DNA of 58,880 nt from Chloroflexi bacterium TSY (GTDB taxonomy: Bacteria; Chloroflexota; Anaerolineae; Caldilineales; Caldilineaceae), in assembly GCA_019217005.1 (NCBI GenBank), contig JAHBNG010000095.1, positions 1-58,880 on the forward strand. The letters run 5' to 3'. The notes under the pieces are model-generated. The model was not told where the DNA came from. It was given only the letters and a program-made list of their open reading frames with translations, and made no database searches. Below are positions 51,660-58,880 of this stretch, piece by piece. The translations under genes and the position numbers were made by a program. Position 1 is the stretch's first letter. Each line of letters starts with the position of its first letter.

Positions 51660-52853
51660 GAAGTTTGCTCTGCCAACTGTCACAGAGTTACTAAAGCATG
51701 GTCATACAGAGCGGGCGCGTCAAGCATTGGTCAATCATTTTGTTCACCGTGAAAACCCTGAATGGCCGCTATTTCCATATCGACCCTCTTTCATGCGGGA
51801 AAATATTTACCAGCTTGACAGACAAGAAATTCTCCACCGTGCTGCGCAAATTTTAGACCACCGATTTACCTTCTTAAATTTACCGTCAGTTCAGCTCGAA
51901 CCAGAGTTGGACTGGCGGTATGATCCAACAACTGATCCGTTTTCACGCTGGGCCGCAGAGTTGAATCGTCATCATTGGTGGGCCGATCTAGCACTTGCTT
52001 ATCAGTACACCCTGGATGAACAATACGCACAAAAATTTGTTGACCTTCTTGTTAACTGGATCCATACCAATCCGCTTCTTCCAAAAAAGAATGAGAGAGA
52101 TCCAATTTGGACACTCATGAATGTAGGAATGCGTAGCCTAAATTGGATAGCAGCATTTGCTTTGTTTCAGCATTCGGATGCTTTTACAACCAAAGCCAAG
52201 TGCCTCATGCTGCGTTCCCTTTATGATCATGCTCGATTCTTAAATTGTTATCAGACAAGCCGTAATCATTTGCTCCGCGAAAGCAATGGTCTTGCTGCAA
52301 TTGCAGTCTATTTTCCTGAGTTCGATGAAGCCGGGGAATGGCTTCATCAAGCATTCAAACGACTTGATGACGAATTACAGGCACAGATCAATGAAGATGG
52401 TTCGCAGATAGAATGCTCGACGGGCTATCAATGGATGGTGACTGAAGAATTCGATGCAACATCGAATATAATCGGTGCTTTAGATTCTGCGGCTCAAGAT
52501 AGTCCAACATTCATTGAATTAGAGCGACTACTAAAAACTTCGCTTGAAAAGATGTATGGGATGCTGGTCGGTATTATTCGGCCTGATGGAACATTTCCTC
52601 AGATCAATGATGGTTATTTGGGACAAGCGGAAAACCTGGCGGTGCGTCTACTCGAAATAGGAATACAATTAAAGCGCGACGACCTAGTTTTTGTTGGGAC
52701 AGCTGGAAAACAAGGAAAACCTCCTGCATATCAATCAGTTGGCTATGAAAATGCCGGCCTCTATGTGATGCGTAGCAGTTGGGAGTCGTCGGCAAATTAC
52801 CTACTCTTCGACGCCGGACCGTACGGCGGACCACACGGACATGAAGATAAACT

Positions 52854-53122
52854 GGCTCTTTTGGATCTCATGTGGTTGACAAAACGGCCACCGGTTGAAA
52901 CCGGCGTCTGCCACGGGAAACCTGCTTATGAAGATTCAAAATTAAGTTCGGTAATCGTTCAGCGAGCACGCCCCGTGCGGGTCTTGACGGGACGCCACCC
53001 GCACGAGGCGTGCTGACTGGATTTTTTTTGCCGGATTATTTTCTTAATGTCCACAAGCAGGTTTGGTTTAACAGGCGTCGAATTCATTCGATGCTGTCAA
53101 CCACATGAGATCCTGTTGAACC
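52854..53122. mobile_element. 269-bp ISL3-like MITE in the heparinase gene
   Basis: Inverted ends of about 28 bp (GGCTCTTTTGGATCTCATGT against GGTTCAACAGGATCTCATGT) and an 8-bp duplication GATAAACT (52846-52853, 53123-53130). The GGCTCTTT-type end and 8-bp duplication fit ISL3-family elements. No transposase remains. Its interior contains the 128-bp repeat seen also at 10645-10771. Confidence 0.9.
52926..53053. repeat. 128-bp dispersed repeat with hairpin (copy 2), inside a MITE
   Basis: It matches 10645-10771 (reverse orientation) from TTATGAAGATTCAAAATTAA to TTCTTAATGTCCA with only a few differences. The central hairpin arms are CACGCCCCGTGCGGGT-type. Confidence 0.88.
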
Positions 53123-53710
53123 GATAAACTAAGTATAGAAGTTGCAGCCTTTGGCGTTCCGTTTATTGTTGCCCCCGGATCATATACATACAACACGAAG
53201 GATCCATACCGGAACTACTTTGTTGGAACCTATGGTCACAATACCATCCTTGTGGATGGGAAAAGTCAAATAAGACGCTGGTATAAGAAGAATCTTACTC
53301 CGCATGTGGGGTCAAAACAAGATGCGGTTTGGATCACCGCCTCTGAGCTTGACTACGCCGAGGCGACATATAGTGAAGGATACGGAGATTTCAAGCTACA
53401 AAGACCGCAAGGAACGGAGATTTCAAGAGACATTCGCCACACGAGGCGAATCGTTTTTGTTAAACCTGATTACTGGATCATAATCGACTCGATCGATGGA
53501 GGGCAATCCTGCGTATATCAATCCTTATTTCATACGGCTCCCGACATTGAGGTCGAGGAGTGGGATATATCGGGTGTTTGTTTGCATTCAACGCAGTGTG
53601 ATGTTCAACTTCTTCTCTTTCCATCCGATCCGAGTGCATTTAACCGACGCCTAATGCGCGGACAAGAAAATCCGATTCAGGGGTGGTTCTCACCGGCAAA
53701 GCAAAAAAAA

Positions 53711-53814
53711 CAGTAGCAGCAAAAGTCGGGTACAAATTTTTCATGCAAACAGAGGGCTGCTCTAGGATTTCACCCCTTATGGTCATTTTTTGTACCCGAC
53801 TTTTGCCGTAGCTG
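53711..53814. mobile_element. 104-bp MITE with A-tract target duplication
   Basis: Inverted ends CAGTAGCAGCAAAAGTCGGG / CCCGACTTTTGCCGTAGCTG (a few mismatches near the tip, then perfect through GGGTACAAA) lie between two runs of eight A (53703-53710, 53815-53822), taken as an 8-bp duplication. It truncates the heparinase frame with the TAG at 53714-53716. Confidence 0.8.
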
Positions 53815-54233
53815 AAAAAAAATTCCGACAACTACGATTCAGTTTGAACCCGTACATGCGGACACAACACAGATGATCACATTACTTTATCCGTTCCGCA
53901 ACACAGTAGATGGAAAGAACATATTTATTGAACACCAAATTGACGCAGGACATAATCACTACGCAATCAAGATTTCTACTCCGACTGGTATAGACTACGT
54001 AAGACTCTCTCCAACCTATATCCCTTCTCAGCAAAGTTCTGTCTCACCTCTCATAGAGGCGAGACAAGATGAGGCTTTTCTAGAGAACGACACAACTAAC
54101 AAATTTAGGGAGCATGAGCCGTCTGCAAATCTTGTTATGATTCGCACCGATCAGTCGGGCAAGATCAAGACCAAATTTGAGTGGTATTCAGACAACTCAA
54201 CTCGAATTCCCCCCAATAGAAAGACCGTCAGCG

Positions 54234-55931
54234 ATGCTCATTGATTCACGCTCAATTCCTCATAACCAAATAATCAATACTGATGTGTGTATTATTGGCG
54301 CTGGCCCTGCAGGAATCACCCTTGCACTTGAGTTACAAAACCAACAGTTTCAAGTCTCTCTGATTGAAAGCGGTGGGCTTGAAGCTGATGCTGATACACA
54401 AAGACTATATCGGGGAACAAATACCGGGCAGCCCTATTTTGATCTTGATGATGCGCGAGAACGACGCTTTGGCGGCTCAAGCAACCTTTGGAATATTGAT
54501 ATCGGACAAGATCAACAAGGCCAGGATCAGTTGGGCGTTCGCATGCATCCCCTTGACGCGATCGATTTTGAAAAACGCGATTGGATTCCATATAGTGGTT
54601 GGCCTTTTAGCAAAGAGCATCTTGATCCATTTTACGAACGTGCCCAACAAGCGTTAAAACTCGGTCCAAATCGATATGATCTGGAATATTGGGCAGGCTC
54701 GGGAGCAATGTCTCCGCTTCCTTTCACCAGCAGCGATGTCGAGTCAACCATATTTCAATTTGCTTCTGCTCCTCAAACTATCTTTGGGATTGAATATCGA
54801 ACAGTGCTGGAGAAGGCCGAAAATGTCACCATCTACCTAAATGCAAATGCATTGGAGATTGAGACTGCCCATTCATTATTTGAGGCAACGTCTGTCACAT
54901 TAGCCACTCTGAGCGGAAACACCTTTCGCTTGCGCGCCAAAGTATTCATTCTTGCAACTGGCGGAATTGAAAATGCGCGATTACTCTTGTTATCAAATAA
55001 AACTCAAACGAACGGGCTTGGAAATCAGCATGATTTGGTTGGTCGTTTTTTTATGGAGCATCCTCATCTAAATTCGGGTGTTGTCATCCCCGCTGATCCC
55101 AACATGTTTGAGACAACGGGTCTCTATCAAGTTCACAGAGGAAGAGGGGATACAGCTGTCCAAGCAATGTTGACGATCTCGGACGAGACGCTACGTCGAG
55201 AAAAGATGCTAAATTACTGTGTTTCGCTTGAACCCAACCTTTGGCCTATTTCGTTGAAGTATAGGATGCGGCCAACGCCGGCAATTGAATCAGCAATTCA
55301 TTTGAGCAGAGCAATTCGCCAACGAAAAATACCTTCTAAATTGGGGAACCACCTGACAGCTTTGGCAGTTGGTATTCCAGGGGTTGTAGATGCGACATAT
55401 AAAAAGATGATGCGAAAAGTCGAACACCGGCGGCGCAGGACAAACACAGGTATTGTGCCCGAAGTCTTTTTGCTGAATCATATGGCCGAACAGATTCCTG
55501 ATCCAGAAAGTCGTATTACCCTTGGCGATGAAAAGGATCAATTGGGACAAAATCAAATCCAACTCCATTGGAAGTTAAATGCACAAGACATGCAGAGCAT
55601 GATTCGTGCACAAAAGCTCATTCAAAGGGAATTCGAACAGAGTAGACTTGGGCAGCTATTGATTCAAATGCAGGGAGATGCTCCGCCGCATCGATTACAG
55701 GGCGGGTGGCATCATATGGGAACAACGCGGATGCATCGAAACCCAAAGCTGGGTGTGGTGAATGAAGACGACAGTCTTCATGAAACGCATAACGTGTTTG
55801 TTGCCGGATCATCTGTTTTCCCAACGGGTGGATATGCCAACCCTACGTTGACAATTATTGCTTTGGCGATCAGGCTGGCAGACTATGTTGCAGCACAAAT
55901 AAACCATCCGAGCGCAGTTACTGTTCCCTAA
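54234..55931 (+). CDS. GMC-family FAD-dependent oxidoreductase
   Basis: I take the ATG at 54234 (565 residues: MLIDSRSIPHNQ); it overlaps the heparinase stop by 11 bases. An N-terminal Rossmann motif TDVCIIGAGPAGITLALEL binds FAD, and RRFGGSSNLWNIDIG is the substrate/FAD loop. ILATGGIENARLLLLSN and a C-terminal GWHHMGTTRMHRNPKLGVVNEDD...VFVAGSSVFPTGGYANPTLTIIALA are GMC_oxred_C features, with the two His of the active site region. Such enzymes oxidise alcohol groups of sugars or polyols. Placement in the glycan cluster suggests action on a glycan or its precursor. No signal peptide, so cytosolic. Confidence 0.9.
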   Translation: MLIDSRSIPHNQIINTDVCIIGAGPAGITLALELQNQQFQVSLIESGGLEADADTQRLYRGTNTGQPYFDLDDARERRFGGSSNLWNIDIGQDQQGQDQLGVRMHPLDAIDFEKRDWIPYSGWPFSKEHLDPFYERAQQALKLGPNRYDLEYWAGSGAMSPLPFTSSDVESTIFQFASAPQTIFGIEYRTVLEKAENVTIYLNANALEIETAHSLFEATSVTLATLSGNTFRLRAKVFILATGGIENARLLLLSNKTQTNGLGNQHDLVGRFFMEHPHLNSGVVIPADPNMFETTGLYQVHRGRGDTAVQAMLTISDETLRREKMLNYCVSLEPNLWPISLKYRMRPTPAIESAIHLSRAIRQRKIPSKLGNHLTALAVGIPGVVDATYKKMMRKVEHRRRRTNTGIVPEVFLLNHMAEQIPDPESRITLGDEKDQLGQNQIQLHWKLNAQDMQSMIRAQKLIQREFEQSRLGQLLIQMQGDAPPHRLQGGWHHMGTTRMHRNPKLGVVNEDDSLHETHNVFVAGSSVFPTGGYANPTLTIIALAIRLADYVAAQINHPSAVTVP

Positions 55932-55987
55932 TCTGAGCTCCGTATGAAAACATAGTTTTGTTTTATCCGAGATATAGATAAAGTCAT

Positions 55988-56749
55988 ATGAGGGCTGTCG
56001 ATACACGAAATGCAAAAAAGAGCTGGATTCCGTTCATTCGAGCTTTTAGAAGGCAATGGGTTCGTTTCTGGATGCGTCATGCGGGCCTGACAAAAACAGG
56101 ACGGATTGCGACACAGCTCGCCACATGGTATGCGCCACCTCATAAAACGAGAGTGTCTCTGGCACGAATGAATAAAGCTGGATACATATCACCGAGTGCA
56201 ACAATTTATCATTCGAATCTTCATCTAGGAGATCACATTTTTATTGATGACTGCGTCTTGATTTATGAACAACGTCAGGGTGGCGGTGCGGTTAAAATTC
56301 ATGATGGTGTATTCATTTATCGCGATGTTATCCTGGAGTCTGGATATGGTGGTAGCCTTTCGATTGGGCCGGATTCACGCATTCATCCTCGTTGTCAACT
56401 GAATGCTTATATTGGGTCGATTCATATTGGTGCGGATGTCATGTTGGCCCCTGCATGCGCACTTTATCCGTATGCTCACGGCATTGTGGGGCGCGAGATT
56501 ATCCGCAAGCAGCCGCTTGAATCAAAAGGTGACATCATTGTCGAAGATGGCGCATGGTTAGGGTATGGCGTAATTGTCGTTGCGAATGTTCGTATCGGAG
56601 AAGGGGCAGTCGTTGCTGCGGGCTCGATCGTAACAAAGGATATCCCTCCATACGCAATTGCTGTTGGCTCTCCAGCAACTATCCAGGGGTATCGTACAGA
56701 CCAACCATCTACAACTCAAGTACTGAATGAACAGATCATTGCAGAATAA
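55988..56749 (+). CDS. Hexapeptide-repeat acyltransferase (left-handed beta-helix)
   Basis: The 253-residue protein has a basic N-terminal segment (RAFRRQWVRFWMRHAG) and a central left-handed beta-helix with hexapeptide repeats (ISPSATIYHSNLHLGDHIFIDDCVLI, ... VIVVANVRIGEGAVVAAGSIVTKDIPPYAIAVGSPA). It resembles the WcaF/maa group of O-acetyltransferases, with the catalytic His expected near YAHGIVG. It probably adds acetyl groups to the glycan. It follows the oxidoreductase gene. Confidence 0.9.
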   Translation: MRAVDTRNAKKSWIPFIRAFRRQWVRFWMRHAGLTKTGRIATQLATWYAPPHKTRVSLARMNKAGYISPSATIYHSNLHLGDHIFIDDCVLIYEQRQGGGAVKIHDGVFIYRDVILESGYGGSLSIGPDSRIHPRCQLNAYIGSIHIGADVMLAPACALYPYAHGIVGREIIRKQPLESKGDIIVEDGAWLGYGVIVVANVRIGEGAVVAAGSIVTKDIPPYAIAVGSPATIQGYRTDQPSTTQVLNEQIIAE

Positions 56750-56752
56750 TTT

Positions 56753-57827
56753 ATGGGTATCAAATCAGTCTCCCTAAAACAACAGCAACAATACCATACA
56801 CATATTGCGCCGCCTGAGGGATGGGTTTCGCTTAATTTGGGAGAGTTATGGCAATATCGAGAGCTTCTATTTTTCCTCACGTGGCGCGATGTCAAAGTGA
56901 GATATAAGCAGACCGTTTTGGGAGTAGCCTGGGCAATTTTGCAACCCTTCTTGACGATGGTTGTCTTCAGCCTCTTTTTTGGTCGATTAGCAAAAATTCC
57001 CTCCGACGGCGTGCCTTATCCAATATTTAGCTATACTCAGTAGATCCAAATTTCAGGTTTTGAGAGAGAATTCTGGCTAAACAGTTGACATAAATACAAA
57101 TTTGCCGGTCGATATCTAGTTTTTGCGTTAGATTTGGGCGATTTTCAGATATGAAATAGGTTGTTTTCTGTAACCGAAATCTGAATAAATGACTCCAAAA
57201 TCCCTGCAATCTCGACTGAAAATAGCCAAAAACGCCAAATTTGGATCTACTGATACTGCTCTTGTCCCTTGGACATTGTTTGCCATGTCTCTGTCCCAAG
57301 CATCGAACAGCTTGGTATTCAATAGCAATATGATCAAAAAGGTCTATTTCCCCCGCTTCTGTTTACCATTGGCGACAGTATTTGGTGCTGTTGTGGACTT
57401 TGTTTTGGCTTTTTTGGTTTTACTAGGAATGATGGCGTTTTACGGAATCGCTCCAACAGTCCATATCATCTGGGTGCCGTTTCTCATCGTCCTTGTCATG
57501 TGCACCTCACTGGGAACGGCATTGTGGTTATCTGCATTGAATGTTCAGTTTCGCGACATTCGCTACCTAATTCCATTTTTGACTCAATTTTGGATGTTTA
57601 TTACACCGATTGCTTATCCCAGTAGCCTGCTCAGCGAACCTTGGCGCACGATTTATGGCATCAACCCGATGGCAGGGGTGGTCGAGGGATTTCGATGGGC
57701 GTTGCTGGGGACAGATACGGCTCCGGGCTTAATCATTGTTGCATCATCAGTTGCAGCGATCACTTTGTTGATTAGCGGGGCATTTTACTTTAGTCGTATG
57801 GAGAAAACATTTGCAGACGTTGTTTAG
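56753..57827 (+). pseudogene. ABC-2 polysaccharide export permease, disrupted by a MITE
   Basis: The frame starting at 56753 (MGIKSVSLKQQQQYHTHI) runs 96 codons to a TAG at the element edge; the second half resumes after it. Excising 215 bp plus one ATACT copy restores an exact in-frame join (PYPIFSYTALVPWTLFAMSL) giving 284 residues with about six membrane helices: LLFFLTWRDVKVRYKQTVLGVAWAILQPFLTMVVFSLFF (family N-terminal motif), the junction FSYTALVPW, and LIPFLTQFWMFITPIAYP. It is a Wzm/TagG-type permease for polysaccharide export. With the insert the export route coded here should be blocked. Confidence 0.93.
57038..57252. mobile_element. 215-bp MITE, family B (copy 2), in the permease gene
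   Basis: Ends CAGTAGATCCAAATTT / AAATTTGGATCTACTG and a perfect 5-bp ATACT duplication (57033-57037, 57253-57257). It differs from 19276-19490 by one base. Confidence 0.97.
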
Positions 57828-57833
57828 AGTTTT

Positions 57834-58880
57834 ATGAATAATATTGCTATTGGCGTCAATCACATTCGTAAACAATACTTTATCGGCAATATCCAGAAGA
57901 AGAAATATCGTACATTGCGCGATACAGTTGTCGAAACAGCCACAGCGCCGTTTCGACGGGCTGGTGCGTTATTGCGCGGTCACGCAACGGGTGCGGCTGA
58001 ATTGGACGAGTCTATCTGGGCTGTCAATGATGTCTCTTTTGACGTAGCTCCTGGGGAAGCGGTTGGGATCATTGGGCGCAATGGTGCTGGAAAAAGCACC
58101 CTCCTAAAGATCTTGGCCCGCATTACACAACCAACAAGCGGAACGGTGGATATCTATGGCCGGGTAGGCTCCTTGTTGGAAGTTGGAACAGGATTTCACC
58201 CTGAATTGACAGGCCGTGAAAATGTATTTCTCAATGGCGCCATATTGGGCATGACGCGCAAAGAGATTGAACGCAAATTTGACGAGATTGTCAATTTTTC
58301 GGAAATCGAGAAGTTTATCGACACACCCGCCAAACATTTTTCCAGCGGTATGCGTTTGCGCTTGGCATTTGCAGTTGCGGCTCATTTGGAGCCAGAGATC
58401 TTAATCGTGGACGAAGTGCTTGCAGTCGGTGATGCAGCCTTTCAACGTAAATGTCTAAACAAAATGCAGGATGTGGGCCAAGAGGGGCGTACTGTGCTGT
58501 TTGTATCCCACAATATGCCTGCAATCACGCGTCTATGCGAGAGAACAATATTGCTCGATCAAGGAAAATTGCTGGAAGATGGACCTTCTCATCAAGTCGT
58601 CACTGCTTACCTCAACTCTGGATTAGGCACAACCGCTGCGCGCGAATGGGATAATTCCTCACAAGCACCTGGTGATGATGTCATTCGTCTGCGCTCCATC
58701 AAGGCAAGGACCGAAGATGGGAAGATCACCGACGCGATGGACATTCGACGTCCCATCGGTCTTGAAGTGGAGTATGATGTACAGGAATCGAACCATGTAC
58801 TTATGCTCTATTTCCGACTCTATAATGAAGAAGGGATTGAAATATTTACAACGATTGAAACCTTATTTTTGCGCAACGGG
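57834..58880 (+). CDS. Polysaccharide ABC transporter ATPase (Wzt/TagH-like), partial
   Basis: The ATG at 57834 follows the permease stop by six bases; 349 codons are present and the frame runs off the window. The ATPase has Walker A GIIGRNGAGKSTLLKIL, the signature FSSGMRLRLAFAVAAHLEPEILIVDEVLAVGD (family-typical SSGM in place of SGGQ) and VLFVSHNMPAITRLC. After about residue 255 a second domain begins (REWDNSSQAPGDDVIRLRSIKARTEDG), as in Wzt proteins whose C-terminal beta-sandwich binds the terminal sugar modification before export. Pairs with the broken permease. Confidence 0.95.
   Translation, partial: MNNIAIGVNHIRKQYFIGNIQKKKYRTLRDTVVETATAPFRRAGALLRGHATGAAELDESIWAVNDVSFDVAPGEAVGIIGRNGAGKSTLLKILARITQPTSGTVDIYGRVGSLLEVGTGFHPELTGRENVFLNGAILGMTRKEIERKFDEIVNFSEIEKFIDTPAKHFSSGMRLRLAFAVAAHLEPEILIVDEVLAVGDAAFQRKCLNKMQDVGQEGRTVLFVSHNMPAITRLCERTILLDQGKLLEDGPSHQVVTAYLNSGLGTTAAREWDNSSQAPGDDVIRLRSIKARTEDGKITDAMDIRRPIGLEVEYDVQESNHVLMLYFRLYNEEGIEIFTTIETLFLRNG

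Larger units (their letters stand above)
51372..54244 (+). pseudogene. Heparinase II/III-like gene disrupted by three MITEs
   Basis: The ATG at 51372 begins MLSTVAARVCARTRRIIQRY. Three inserts break the gene: family D (51505-51659), an ISL3-like MITE (52854-53122) and an AT-flanked MITE (53711-53814). Removing the first two with one target copy each restores the frame exactly (KLSEEAFLQKFALPTVTELL and GHEDKLSIEVAAFGVPF). Removing the third leaves the frame one base short within a poly-A tract. The ancestral protein would have about 773 residues: an alpha-barrel domain (NHFVHRENPEWPLF, WADLALAYQYTLDE) and a beta-sandwich (GPHGHEDKLSIEV, GSYTYNTKDPYRNYFVGTYGHNTILVDGKSQ). Such lyases or hydrolases act on acidic polysaccharides in glycan clusters. 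Confidence 0.88.

Overview
The window reads as a chromosomal segment of a bacterium with roughly balanced base composition. The mix of content (a T-box-controlled thrS, rpsO-pnp, a large RecD2-type helicase, NACHT/HEAT and KAP/SUMF1-type modular proteins, DUF1684, and a great many small mobile repeats) suggests a member of the Chloroflexota. That assignment is inferred from gene content, because no rRNA or other phylogenetic marker is present.

Layout. 1-3770: a partial DUF1684 gene, the C-terminal part of a NACHT-HEAT protein with near-identical 33-residue repeats, and a headless serine hydrolase, joined at a breakpoint near 2860. 3781-7722: a minus-strand operon (unknown protein, QueC-like PP-loop enzyme, XRE/ImmA-like regulator, PIN protein) behind a good promoter. 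This is the best candidate for an undescribed defence or toxin-antitoxin-like system; its first gene is split by a 135-bp MITE. 7837-10591: sulfatase plus acetyltransferase, then a Phd/RelE-type module. 10645-12278: a repeat and a decayed IS. 12359-20536: a minus-strand catabolic cluster (enolase-superfamily dehydratase, DapA-like aldolase, dipeptidase-fold protein, unknown 571-residue protein, frameshifted DUF3726 protein, amidohydrolase, TauD-like dioxygenase). 20537-23226: debris with a KAP-NTPase/SUMF1 chimaera and hairpin repeats. 23223-49198: mostly housekeeping genes (thrS, pnp, rpsO, RecD2, SfsA, adenosine deaminase, beta-CASP nuclease, a molybdopterin oxidoreductase with a fused FeS/NrfD partner, a 2-hydroxyacid dehydrogenase, small envelope proteins). 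49372-58880: an exopolysaccharide or surface-glycan cluster (phosphoglycosyltransferase, secreted repeat protein, heparinase-like protein, GMC oxidoreductase, hexapeptide acyltransferase, Wzm/Wzt-type ABC exporter) that runs off the right edge.

The most striking property is a burst of non-autonomous transposable elements. I can delimit about ten MITE-like families by inverted termini and target duplications of 4, 5, 7, 8 or 9 bp. Several sit inside genes, and in-silico removal restores the reading frame exactly: the operon gene at 6924-7641, the ABC permease at 56753-57827, and two of three insertions in the heparinase gene at 51372-54244. One, with a second copy nested inside it, lies in the thrS T-box leader. 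Near-identity of the copies implies recent movement; no transposase matching these termini is visible here.
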